Below, piece after piece: positions 1 to 7,333 of a stretch of 10,259 bases of DNA. Position numbers and translations under genes: made by a program. The DNA comes from a bacterium (GTDB lineage Bacteria > Zhuqueibacterota > Zhuqueibacteria > Residuimicrobiales > Krinioviventaceae), in contig JAJRST010000031.1 in NCBI GenBank assembly GCA_024278645.1, positions 1-10,259 of the forward strand. The letters are read 5' to 3'. The first letter of the stretch is position 1. Each line of letters begins with the position of its first letter. Below the pieces are notes generated by a model. That model did not search any database. It saw only the letters and a program-made list of their open reading frames with translations, and was not told the DNA's origin.

Positions 1-1
1 C

Positions 2-889
2 CAGGAAACGCCGCTCGTCTACTCGCTCGACCTGGACGCCTACTATGCCGACAAGGATGTCGTCGAGCTGGCGAACCGGTTCTTTGACGGCATCGATTTG
101 CCGGTGGCCGACATTCTCAAAAACAGCGATTTGTACGAGCGGGACGGTAAAAACCCGCACGCATTCAGCACGGACATTGATCGCCAGGGCGATGTGCGTA
201 TTCTGTGCAACGTTAAAAATAATGAACGCTGGATGGAGACCATGTTGCACGAACTGGGTCATGCCGTGTATGACAAATACCACGATCCGAAAATGCCGTT
301 TTTGCTGCGCCAGCCGGCGCATCAATTCACCACCGAAGGCATCGCCATGTTTTTCGGACGTTTGAGCCGAAACCCATACTGGATGCAGCAGATGCTCGAC
401 CTGTCGGACCAGGATCGGGACGAGATCGCCGGCGGCGCCGGAAAATATATGCGGCTCAAGCAACTCATTTTTGCCCGTTGGGCCATGGTCATGTACAATT
501 TTGAAAAAGAACTCTATGCCGATCCGGACCAGGATTTGAATGCAAAGTGGTGGGAACTGGTGCGGCGTTTTCAGATGCTGAAAAAACCGGCGCATCGCGA
601 CGCCCCCGACTGGGCGGCGAAAATACACATCGCCTTGTACCCGGTCTATTATCACAATTATATGTTGGGCGAACTGTTCGCCTCGCAGCTTCATCACTAC
701 CTGGTGCATGAACTGCTGAATCGGGAAGACGACGATGGCGTCAGTTACGTCAATGAAACCGCCGTCGGCGGCTATTTACGTAAAAACGTTTTCGAACCGG
801 GATCGGTGCAGCCCTGGAATGTGATGATCGAAAAAGCCACGGGCGAACCGTTGACGGCCAAATATTTTGTTGAACAATTTATCAGATAG
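2..889 (+). CDS. M2-family (ACE-like) zinc metallopeptidase, 3' part only
   Basis: The frame is open from the left edge, so the N-terminal part of the protein lies outside the window; 295 codons remain before TAG. Fragment residues 83-87 are HELGH, the HExxH zinc site, and a glutamate at about residue 112 (TTEG, codon 335-337) fits the third zinc ligand 24 residues later, close to the HEMGH-x23-E spacing of angiotensin-converting enzyme. Around residues 207-223 the segment KIHIALYPVYYHNY resembles the ACE region that carries its substrate-binding His and Tyr (KFHIP...PYIRYF, recalled). Family members remove dipeptides from peptide C-termini and are usually secreted or periplasmic; the signal peptide, if any, is off-window. 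All visible catalytic residues are intact. M3 oligopeptidases share the HExxH fold, but the downstream His/Tyr segment favours M2. No domain search was possible. Confidence 0.85.
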   Translation, partial: QETPLVYSLDLDAYYADKDVVELANRFFDGIDLPVADILKNSDLYERDGKNPHAFSTDIDRQGDVRILCNVKNNERWMETMLHELGHAVYDKYHDPKMPFLLRQPAHQFTTEGIAMFFGRLSRNPYWMQQMLDLSDQDRDEIAGGAGKYMRLKQLIFARWAMVMYNFEKELYADPDQDLNAKWWELVRRFQMLKKPAHRDAPDWAAKIHIALYPVYYHNYMLGELFASQLHHYLVHELLNREDDDGVSYVNETAVGGYLRKNVFEPGSVQPWNVMIEKATGEPLTAKYFVEQFIR

Positions 890-896
890 AATTCCG

Positions 897-921
897 GGCG
901 GCGCAAAGCCGTCATTCCTCT
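897..921 (+). terminator. Weak hairpin between the peptidase and DUF4921 genes
   Basis: GGCGGC (897-902) can pair with GCCGTC (908-913) around a GCAAA loop, with one G-T wobble, and is followed by the pyrimidine-rich stretch ATTCCTCTT. It sits 8 nt after the peptidase stop codon. The tail is not a proper run of T, so this is at best a weak terminator or a processing hairpin. Confidence 0.22.
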
Positions 922-934
922 TGATCAGGCAACT

Positions 935-2266
935 ATGACGCATTGGAAAATCATCGAAGCGCTAAGGGACGGCCTTGTAAAATACAGGAATCCTTTTGCC
1001 GGCACTGAGGCGTGGTTCACGCCCGGGCGACGTCACCGGCCGTTTCACACGGATCGGAAACGAAAAGCGGCGCCGCTGAACGTGCAGCAGCCGCAGAACT
1101 ATTGCGCCTTTTGTCCGGCGCATTATCTGCAAACGACGCCGGAAAAGTCACGCCTGGAAAAGAACGGCCGGCAATGGCGCCTTTTCGATCGGCCGACGCC
1201 GGATCATGTTTTTCAACACAAGGCCGAGTTCCGGCGAATCGGCAATTTGTTCGAAATCATTTCTTTTGATTACTGGCGAATAAATTACGGCTGCTCGCTG
1301 AGCAAACAAGACCGCGAGCATCAACAGGCCTACTTGTCCAGCGCAACGGGTCGCGAGCACATCATTGCGCTGCTCGAATACAAACGAAAAAGCATTGGCG
1401 GGCCGGCGTTTCGGCGCAACGACATGGAACAATTGCAGCGGCTTTCCGCCTCTTTTTTCGGCGGCGCCCACGAGCTGATCATTCCGCGACGCCATTATGT
1501 CGACGACGCCAGGGACACGTCGCAATTGTGCGGCAGTGGCGATCTATCATCGCAAGAACATTTTTATTATTCCAAGCTGACGATTCACTCGCTGATCGAG
1601 ATTTACAGGAACAACCCGTTTGTACAATTCGTTTGCGTATACACCAACTGGCTTCGCGACGCCGGCGCCTCGTTCGAACATTGTCACCGGCAGCTTATCG
1701 GCCTGGATTGCCACGGCGCCGAAATCGAACGCGGTCTGAAACGGGCGACGACGACGCCGCGCATCTTTGACGATTACGCCATGCACCTGGCGCATGAACG
1801 CGGCTTTGTAATTTGCGACAATCAACATGCCGTCGCCATTGCCGATATCGGCAGAGCGTTTCCGGCGGTTGCTGTTTTTTCCAAAAGTGCAAACCTCCGT
1901 CCCGATGAGCACACGGCTGCTGAAATTCGCGGCGTATCGGATGTTGTACACGCCGTTCACGCGGCTTTTGGCCGGGAAAAGCCGCTTAACGAAGAATGGT
2001 ACTATTCGCCGCCGTCGGCAATAACGCGCCTTCCCTGGTACATCATTTTAAAATGGCGCAACCACCGGCTTGCCGGCATCGAAGGCATCACCGGCTTGTA
2101 CCCGAATGAATTCAGTCCGCTTGATATCAAGGAGATGTTGCTGCCGCGGCTGTTCGACCTCCGCCGGGAACAGCGTATCGCCAGGGTCAACATTGGCGAT
2201 GAATGCAAAAAGGATGACGCCGCGCTCAATTACTGGCGCGCCCGGCCCGGCGTAAAAACTTCTTGA
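935..2266 (+). CDS. DUF4921 family, GalT/HIT-like putative nucleotidyltransferase
   Basis: A 443-residue soluble protein with no signal peptide. The N-terminus (residues 11-30: a DGLVKYRNPFAGTEAWFTPG stretch) matches the conserved opening of the DUF4921 family as I recall it, which supports the ATG at 935 although no strong ribosome binding site precedes it. Residues C57 and C60 (CAFCPAHYLQTTPEK) resemble the CPFCPGNE-type zinc motif of galactose-1-phosphate uridylyltransferase. Residues 249-253 read HCHRQ, the HxHxQ signature of the GalT branch of the HIT superfamily, in which the second His (H251 here) is the nucleotidylated nucleophile and the Gln stabilises the intermediate. The catalytic set is therefore retained. 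The substrate is unknown: a sugar phosphate or dinucleotide phosphate is plausible from the fold, but nothing nearby points to one. It lies 45 nt after the peptidase gene with no functional link apparent. Confidence 0.8.
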   Translation: MTHWKIIEALRDGLVKYRNPFAGTEAWFTPGRRHRPFHTDRKRKAAPLNVQQPQNYCAFCPAHYLQTTPEKSRLEKNGRQWRLFDRPTPDHVFQHKAEFRRIGNLFEIISFDYWRINYGCSLSKQDREHQQAYLSSATGREHIIALLEYKRKSIGGPAFRRNDMEQLQRLSASFFGGAHELIIPRRHYVDDARDTSQLCGSGDLSSQEHFYYSKLTIHSLIEIYRNNPFVQFVCVYTNWLRDAGASFEHCHRQLIGLDCHGAEIERGLKRATTTPRIFDDYAMHLAHERGFVICDNQHAVAIADIGRAFPAVAVFSKSANLRPDEHTAAEIRGVSDVVHAVHAAFGREKPLNEEWYYSPPSAITRLPWYIILKWRNHRLAGIEGITGLYPNEFSPLDIKEMLLPRLFDLRREQRIARVNIGDECKKDDAALNYWRARPGVKTS

Positions 2267-2291
2267 TAATCGAGGCAATTTAAAATATATT
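2263..2291 (+). promoter_or_regulatory. Sigma70-like promoter candidate for the 2320-6850 gene cluster
   Basis: TTGATA (2263-2268) and TATATT (2286-2291) are separated by exactly 17 nt. Each hexamer matches the TTGACA / TATAAT consensus at five of six positions. The surroundings are AT-rich against GC-richer coding DNA, and transcription would start about 20 nt before the ATG at 2320. The -35 box overlaps the TGA stop of the DUF4921 gene. FCB bacteria may use other promoter consensus sequences, so this is a candidate only. Confidence 0.45.
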
Positions 2292-2319
2292 AAAACTCGT
2301 ATTTACCCGACGTTAGCGT

Positions 2320-2922
2320 ATGTTTACAAAAAAGATTTTAATTATTTTCAGTTTTGCCGTTGCCGCCTTGTTTGCGGCATGCGAGAATCCCTTTGCCACC
2401 CGGGATCCCGAACCGCCCAAGACTGGACAATCCAACTGGATTCAGCCGACGTCGCCGAACTATGTGCTGGTCAATTTAAAAAATGCGGTTTCGGAAAAGA
2501 ACAAGTCAAACTATTTACGCTGCCTGGCGGATACCGGCGTTTCCAATCGTCAGTTCAAATATTTCGCCGACCCGGCGGTTATGAACGCCAACCCCGGCCT
2601 GTTCGATCGTTGGGGAAAGGAAGAGGAAACGAATTACCTGAATCAACTCTATTCGGCATTACCAAAAGATTCGACAATAGCCGTCTCCTTTAACAGGCTA
2701 AAGGAGACGACGTTTCAGGACTCGGTCATCTTGCTGCAAACGTATACACTCGATTTTCACGAAAAATGCCCGTCTGAGGGGTGTATGCGAAACATGGAAG
2801 GACAGGCCGAATTCAGGCTGCTGCGAACCGAAGACGATTTGTGGTACATCTATCGCTGGAGCGATTATTCGACAAGCGACAGCCTGACCTGGAGCGACCT
2901 GAAAGCGCGGTTTGGCAAATAA
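2320..2922 (+). CDS. Small envelope lipoprotein, function unknown
   Basis: A 200-residue protein with a short basic start (MFTKK), a hydrophobic stretch at residues 6-20 and a cysteine at 21 (LFAAC), which reads as a type II signal peptide although Phe at -3 is atypical for a lipobox. The mature start, ENPFATRDPEPP, resembles lipoproteins that I associate with Calditrichota/KSB1-type genomes (recollection, not a search). Residues 44-70 (PTSPNYVLVNLKNAVSEKN and onward) suggest an NTF2/SnoaL-like helix in which several related families place a calculation of 'entries per protein'; the rest is rich in aromatic residues (WYIYRWSDY near 172-180), consistent with a small alpha+beta fold. Two further cysteines (CPSEGC) may form a disulfide. 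It starts the probable operon, 15 nt before the deacetylase. No ribosome binding site is clear. No function can be assigned; the NTF2-like idea is weak. Confidence 0.8.
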   Translation: MFTKKILIIFSFAVAALFAACENPFATRDPEPPKTGQSNWIQPTSPNYVLVNLKNAVSEKNKSNYLRCLADTGVSNRQFKYFADPAVMNANPGLFDRWGKEEETNYLNQLYSALPKDSTIAVSFNRLKETTFQDSVILLQTYTLDFHEKCPSEGCMRNMEGQAEFRLLRTEDDLWYIYRWSDYSTSDSLTWSDLKARFGK

Positions 2923-2937
2923 CAGGCATCTATTTTT

Positions 2938-4065
2938 ATGAGACGAAAGATTCGTCAGACACAACGAAAAAAAAGCACTCTCCGTTGGCCAAAACTGCGT
3001 TGGCCGTCGTTGAGCCGTAATGCCTGGATCCTTTTGCTTTTGGCCTTTTTGTTATTGATGTTCAATCTATTTATTATTCCCGAACGTAAAAAGCCAAAAG
3101 TGAAACAAGTCAGCAGGAGCAGGGCCGTCGAAATCAACCTGGCGGTGAATGATGTATTTGCGCAGTTTGACATTCGTGACGAACAAATCGCCGTGCTGGA
3201 CAGCGTGGTGTCGGTCAAAATTCCGCAAAAATTTCACTTTTTTGGGCTTTATTCCATATTACGATCCAGACTTGACGAAATCAACGCCGCCATTCTGGAC
3301 TGCCGCAAGACCAACGCCGGCGCCATTTTGATGGTCGTCGGCGACAAAAACATCCCCGTCGAAAGCTACCTGTTTGTGACCTCAAAAAGAATCCCGCAAC
3401 GTCGCGGCAGGGCGGCTATTATCATCGATGATTTTGGCTACTCGTACAACGCCATTGCGCGCGAAATCTTGACCATGAACGTCCCGCTGACGATTTCAAT
3501 TATCCCCGGCCTGAAAGCGAGCAAGAAAATTGCCGACATCGCCCGGGTGCACAAAAAGGAAATTCTCGTTCACATGCCCATGGAACCGTTGTATGAAAAG
3601 TATGACGACACCGGCTTTACCCTGGTCGTCGGCCAGGACCCGGGCATAACCTCGCTTCGTATTCGGCAGGCGTTCGTGCAGTTGCCTTTGGCCGTCGGCA
3701 TGAACAATCATCAGGGATCAAAGGCGACGGTTGACCCGCAATTGATGCAGATTGTCATGCGCACGCTGTACAACATGAACAAATTCTTCATCGACAGCCG
3801 CACAAATTCGCAAAGCATCGCCTACCGCGTGGCGCGGGACATGCGTGTAAAAACCAATGTCAGCAATTTTTTCATCGATGCAAAAGACGAGACGGAATTT
3901 ATCCACAACAGGTTTGAGCAACTGGCGCAAAAGGCCAAATCCGACGGCGGCGTCATCGCCATCGGACATCCGCACCGCAAAACCTTGAAAGCGTTGCAGG
4001 AGATGATTCCCAGGCTGGAGGCGATGGGCGTCACATTCGTTTATGTATCCGAGTTGGTAAAGTGA
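2938..4065 (+). CDS. Divergent polysaccharide deacetylase family protein (YibQ-like), membrane-anchored
   Basis: A 375-residue protein. A very basic N-terminus (residues 1-27) is followed by one membrane helix at about 29-48, giving an N-in, C-out anchor with the catalytic part in the periplasm. Residues 60-155 form an extra small domain of unclear type. The C-terminal 220 residues carry the signatures of the divergent polysaccharide deacetylase family (PF04748): AAIIIDDFGY with D164/D165, VHMPMEP with H212, GMNNHQGS (256-261) with H258, FFIDSRT (283-289) and the GHPH motif (343-346). These are the expected metal-binding and catalytic positions of a NodB-like barrel. The family is presumed to act on envelope glycan, but a substrate has rarely been shown. 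It sits 15 nt after the lipoprotein gene and 24 nt before the PdxJ-like gene. A start further downstream would delete the membrane helix, so ATG 2938 is preferred despite a weak ribosome binding site. Confidence 0.88.
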   Translation: MRRKIRQTQRKKSTLRWPKLRWPSLSRNAWILLLLAFLLLMFNLFIIPERKKPKVKQVSRSRAVEINLAVNDVFAQFDIRDEQIAVLDSVVSVKIPQKFHFFGLYSILRSRLDEINAAILDCRKTNAGAILMVVGDKNIPVESYLFVTSKRIPQRRGRAAIIIDDFGYSYNAIAREILTMNVPLTISIIPGLKASKKIADIARVHKKEILVHMPMEPLYEKYDDTGFTLVVGQDPGITSLRIRQAFVQLPLAVGMNNHQGSKATVDPQLMQIVMRTLYNMNKFFIDSRTNSQSIAYRVARDMRVKTNVSNFFIDAKDETEFIHNRFEQLAQKAKSDGGVIAIGHPHRKTLKALQEMIPRLEAMGVTFVYVSELVK

Positions 4066-4089
4066 ATTATTGTAAAGAAAGGGAACCTC

Positions 4090-4800
4090 ATGGCTCGTCT
4101 CTCACTGTGTTTGAACCAAGTCGCCCGTATTCGGAATTTGAAAAAGGGCAAGAATCCGGACCCCGCGGCCGTGGCCATCGCGGCTGAAATGGCCGGCGTG
4201 GACGGCATTGTCGTCAATCTGCGCGAAGACCGTTCCGACATTACCGACCGCGACGTGACCATCTTGAAAGAGATCGTGCAAACGCATCTTAACCTGGCCA
4301 TCCCCATGAATGATGAAATGATAAAAAAAGCGCTGAACTGGCTGCCGGACATGGTCACGCTGTTGCCGTCGGCCGGCGACAAATCGGACGCTTCTCTCGA
4401 TGTCTCCACCACGCTGCCCTATCTTGAAGACGCGGTGAAAACGTTGCGCGCCAACAATATTGTCGTCGCCATGCTCATCAACCCGGACGCGCAGCAGATT
4501 CGCGCCGCGGCGCGAGCGCAAACCGACTATGTGCAGTTCAACACCGCGCCGCTCTTTAAAGTGGATGACCTGGGCGCCATGAACGACATGGTGGAGCAAT
4601 ACCGCTCCGCCGCCATTACCGCCAACAAAATCGGCATGCGCGTTTCGGCGGGGCGTTCGCTGACCTTTTCATCGCTGCGTGACCTGGCGGAGATTAAATT
4701 TATCGAGGAGTTTAACATCGGCTGGGCCATTATCTCTCGTTCCATGTTGGTCGGCATTGAAAAGGCCGTGCAGGATTTTAAAAAAGCGCTTGAAGGATAA
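4090..4800 (+). CDS. pdxJ: PdxJ-fold protein with a substituted active site
   Basis: The 236 residues align along the whole length of pyridoxine 5'-phosphate synthase PdxJ, which joins deoxyxylulose 5-phosphate and 3-amino-2-oxopropyl phosphate: LREDRSDITDRDVTIL, the LDV near 103-105, and FNIGWAII. The symbol names the family, not a proven activity. Compared with E. coli PdxJ recalled from memory, catalytic His45 is Asn43, Glu72 is Ala70, and His193 is Arg189. Also changed are Glu153 (Gln149), His155 (Asn151) and phosphate-loop His216 (Trp212), while the N-terminal NIDHIATLR motif is shortened by two residues and loses its Asp-His pair. Asn9 and Thr156 equivalents remain. The ribosome binding site AAAGAAAGG (4075-4083) is well placed before ATG 4090. 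The frame is intact with no sign of decay, so selection for another role is likely. Whether a canonical PdxJ exists elsewhere in the genome cannot be seen. Confidence 0.88.
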   Translation: MARLSLCLNQVARIRNLKKGKNPDPAAVAIAAEMAGVDGIVVNLREDRSDITDRDVTILKEIVQTHLNLAIPMNDEMIKKALNWLPDMVTLLPSAGDKSDASLDVSTTLPYLEDAVKTLRANNIVVAMLINPDAQQIRAAARAQTDYVQFNTAPLFKVDDLGAMNDMVEQYRSAAITANKIGMRVSAGRSLTFSSLRDLAEIKFIEEFNIGWAIISRSMLVGIEKAVQDFKKALEG

Positions 4801-4807
4801 CTAGTTG

Positions 4808-4814
4808 AAAAGGA
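4808..4814 (+). promoter_or_regulatory. Ribosome binding site deciding the S9 peptidase start
   Basis: AAAAGGA lies 8 nt before ATG 4823. The in-frame TTG at 4805 is upstream of, and overlaps the edge of, this site, so it cannot be served by it. This favours ATG 4823 as the true start. Confidence 0.65.
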
Positions 4815-4822
4815 AACAAACG

Positions 4823-6850
4823 ATGAAGTATCTGGTGCTCATTCTTCTGTTGTGTACAGCTTTACCGGCAGCGTCGCGCCCCATGACTGTGGACGATTTA
4901 TGGGCGATGAAGCGAATCGGAGCCGTACAACTCTCCCCGGACGGCAATTGGCTGGCATTTACATTGACGGTATATGATATGCAAAAAAACAGCGGCAAGA
5001 CCGACATCTGGCTTTTGCCGAGCACGGGCGGCGAACCGCGGCAGCTCACTTTTCATGAAAAAAGCAGCCACACGCCGCGTTGGAAGCCCGACGGCGCCGG
5101 CCTCGCCTTTTTATCCGCCCGTTCCGGCGTGCAGCAAATTTACTTTCTGCCCATAGACGGCGGCGAAGCGCGGCCCCTCACGGATTTTCCCGTGGACGTG
5201 GAAAACTTTATCTGGTCGCCGAGCGGCGAAAAAATCGCCTTTCAGGCGACTGTCTACGCCGACGCCGCATCGCTGCAGGAGAGCGCCGACCGCGACAAGG
5301 AAAAACAGGAATCGCCGGTGCAGGCCAAAATTATCGACCACCTGTTGTTCCGCTCCTGGGATCGCTGGACCGACGGCAAACGAACGCACGTTTTTGTGTG
5401 CGACGCCGACGGCGGCAATGCCACGGATGTGACGCCGGGCGAATACGATGCGCCGCCGCTGGACCTCGGCGGCCATCAGGATTTCGTCTTTTCGCCGGAC
5501 GAGGGCCATCTGGCCTATGTCAGCAACCACACCGACATGCCGGCGGCGAACACCAATAATGACATCTTTATCGTTCCTGTAGCCGGCGGCGAGGCCATAA
5601 ATGTGACGGCGGCCAACGAGGCCGTGGACAACTCTCCTCTCTATTCTCCCGACGGCTCTATGCTGATCTACAAAGCCATGGCGCGCCCCGGCTTTGAGGC
5701 GGATCAGTATGAAATTATGCTGCGCGATTTAAAAAGCGGCGAAACCGTATCCCTGACCGACGAGCTTGATCTTACCCCGGGCGAGGTGATCCTGTCGCCG
5801 GACGGCAAAACGCTCTACTTTAACGTCCGCGAAAAAGGTCGACGCCCCATTTACAGCCTCGACATAAAGAGCCAAAAACTGCGCAAACTGGCGGCCGAAA
5901 ATGTCAACAGCAACCTCATCATCAGTCCGGACGGTGCAACGCTCTATTTCAAGAAACAATCGAATGTCATGCCGAACGAGATTTTTGCCCTTGATGTGAA
6001 AAAAGGATCGCTTGAACAGCTCACCTTTGTGAACAAATCACTGCTCGACGAGTTGCAAATGAATCCGGTCGAAGACTTTTGGTTCACTTCGTTTGACGGC
6101 AAAAAGGCGCACGGTTTTCTGCTCAAGCCTCCCAATTTCGACGCCACTAAAAAGTATCCTCTCATCTATCTCATTCATGGCGGCCCGCAGGGCATGTGGA
6201 GCGACGACTTTCACTATCGCTGGAATATCTCACTGTTCGCCGCGCCCGGCTATGTGGTGGCCGCGGTCAACTTTCGCGGCTCCAAGGGCTACGGCCAGGA
6301 TTGGTGCGACGCGGTCAGCAAGGACTGGGGCGGCGGTCCTTACAAAGACCTGATGGCCGGCCTGGATTATGTGCTCGACGCTTATGATTTCATCGACGAC
6401 GACAAGATCGCCGCCGCCGGGGCCAGCTACGGCGGCTTTATGATCAACTGGATCGCCGCGCACACCGGCCGCTTCAAGGCGCTGGTCAGCCACGACGGCG
6501 TCTTTGACCAGCGCAGCATGTACGGCGGCACGGAGGAGCTGTGGTTTCCGGAGTGGGAGTTCGGCGGCACGCCGTACGAAAAGCCGGAACTGTATGAGAA
6601 ATGGTCGCCCTCCACTTTTGCGGCCAATTACGCCAAATACAAAACGCCGATGTTGGTCATTCACGGGCAAAATGATTTTCGCGTGCCGGTGACGCAGGGC
6701 TTCCAACTGTTCACCGCCTTGCAGCGCATGGGCGCGCCGTCGCGGCTTCTCTATTACCCGGACGAAACGCATTTTGTCACCAAACCTCAAAACGCAAAAT
6801 TATGGTGGTCCGAAGTTTTTGCATGGATTGAGAAATGGATCAACCGGTGA
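4823..6850 (+). CDS. Secreted S9 family peptidase, dipeptidyl-peptidase 5-like
   Basis: A 675-residue protein when started at ATG 4823. Residues 1-18 (MKYLVLILLLCTALPAAS) form a signal peptide with probable cleavage after AAS, so the enzyme is periplasmic or secreted. Residues 20-400 contain repeated LSPDG/WSPSG-type strands (near 37, 86, 131, 222, 273, 324 and 367), the beta-propeller of S9 enzymes. The catalytic domain carries LIHGGPQG (about 449-456), Ser535 in GASYGGF, Asp618 in HGQNDFRVP and His650 in PDETHF, a complete Ser-Asp-His triad. Motifs such as LLFRSWDRWTDGKRTHVF, VSHDGVFDQRSMYG and TEELWFPEWEFGGTPYE match DPP5 / acylaminoacyl-peptidase relatives, and the length fits bacterial DPP5 (about 680-700). 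It would release dipeptides from peptide N-termini. It is the last gene of the cluster, 22 nt after the PdxJ-like gene. The exact substrate preference is not determined by sequence. Confidence 0.93.
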   Translation: MKYLVLILLLCTALPAASRPMTVDDLWAMKRIGAVQLSPDGNWLAFTLTVYDMQKNSGKTDIWLLPSTGGEPRQLTFHEKSSHTPRWKPDGAGLAFLSARSGVQQIYFLPIDGGEARPLTDFPVDVENFIWSPSGEKIAFQATVYADAASLQESADRDKEKQESPVQAKIIDHLLFRSWDRWTDGKRTHVFVCDADGGNATDVTPGEYDAPPLDLGGHQDFVFSPDEGHLAYVSNHTDMPAANTNNDIFIVPVAGGEAINVTAANEAVDNSPLYSPDGSMLIYKAMARPGFEADQYEIMLRDLKSGETVSLTDELDLTPGEVILSPDGKTLYFNVREKGRRPIYSLDIKSQKLRKLAAENVNSNLIISPDGATLYFKKQSNVMPNEIFALDVKKGSLEQLTFVNKSLLDELQMNPVEDFWFTSFDGKKAHGFLLKPPNFDATKKYPLIYLIHGGPQGMWSDDFHYRWNISLFAAPGYVVAAVNFRGSKGYGQDWCDAVSKDWGGGPYKDLMAGLDYVLDAYDFIDDDKIAAAGASYGGFMINWIAAHTGRFKALVSHDGVFDQRSMYGGTEELWFPEWEFGGTPYEKPELYEKWSPSTFAANYAKYKTPMLVIHGQNDFRVPVTQGFQLFTALQRMGAPSRLLYYPDETHFVTKPQNAKLWWSEVFAWIEKWINR

Positions 6851-6904
6851 CCTTTGTGCGTATAACAAAAACAATAATGAAATAGTAAAAAAATTAAAGC
6901 TGTT

Positions 6905-7333
6905 ATGAAAAAAAAACACATTGGCTTCCATGCCGTCATCCTGCTCGTCTTTGTTGCATTGTTGCAATGCTCCAATCCTCTCAAGGATGAAAAGAGAAAA
7001 GAGCTGGTTCTCGTATTCATCGATGACTATCTTGTTGATACCGGGCGCTATGTATTTTACTGGAATGGCAAGGGCGACGACAACGAGTATGTCCTTCCGG
7101 GCAAATACATCATTTTGCTGGAAATCAAGAGCTGGCAGGATCAGGAGTGTGTGGATATCAAGGATGGCGGCAAAGCGGGGGAGAATGACAAATCGAGGTT
7201 CGAACCGGGCTATTGGCTCGACAACGACCTGCAGGAGCCTTTTCCGAATCCATTCCGGGTGAAATCGGGCGTCAATATTCCGATCCTGCTGTCGGCTCCT
7301 TCGCGAGTTAAAATATCAATTTACAAAGACTAG
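6905..7333 (+). CDS. Short lipoprotein with FlgD-Ig-like halves in swapped order
   Basis: A 142-residue protein with a basic start (MKKK), a hydrophobic stretch at about 8-20 and Cys22 in LLQCSN; Gln before the cysteine is unusual for a lipobox, so lipidation is likely but not certain. Residues 47-75 (GRYVFYWNGKGDDNEYVLPGKYII) resemble the second half of the FlgD Ig-like / T9SS type A sorting domain (G-Y...WdGkd..G..vp.G.Y). Residues 112-142 (EPFPNPFRVKSGVNIPILLS, then SRVKISIYKD) resemble the first half (PNPF...I.i.l....V.l.IYd), and the protein stops there, so the usual order is reversed. It follows the S9 peptidase by 54 AT-rich nt without a visible ribosome binding site, and may have its own promoter. 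No function is assigned. A truncated sorting domain is the main alternative. Confidence 0.75.
   Translation: MKKKHIGFHAVILLVFVALLQCSNPLKDEKRKELVLVFIDDYLVDTGRYVFYWNGKGDDNEYVLPGKYIILLEIKSWQDQECVDIKDGGKAGENDKSRFEPGYWLDNDLQEPFPNPFRVKSGVNIPILLSAPSRVKISIYKD

Noticed and set aside
4102..4599. 165-codon minus-strand ORF opposite the PdxJ-like gene
   Set aside because: Antisense shadow; the plus-strand product aligns over its full length with a known fold.
4805..4822. TTG start adding six residues to the S9 peptidase
   Set aside because: The ribosome binding site lies between this TTG and ATG 4823, and the signal peptide starts cleanly at 4823.
6230..6790. 186-codon minus-strand ORF opposite the S9 peptidase catalytic domain
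   Set aside because: Shadow of the GC-rich codon positions of the peptidase; no signal, motif or ribosome binding site.
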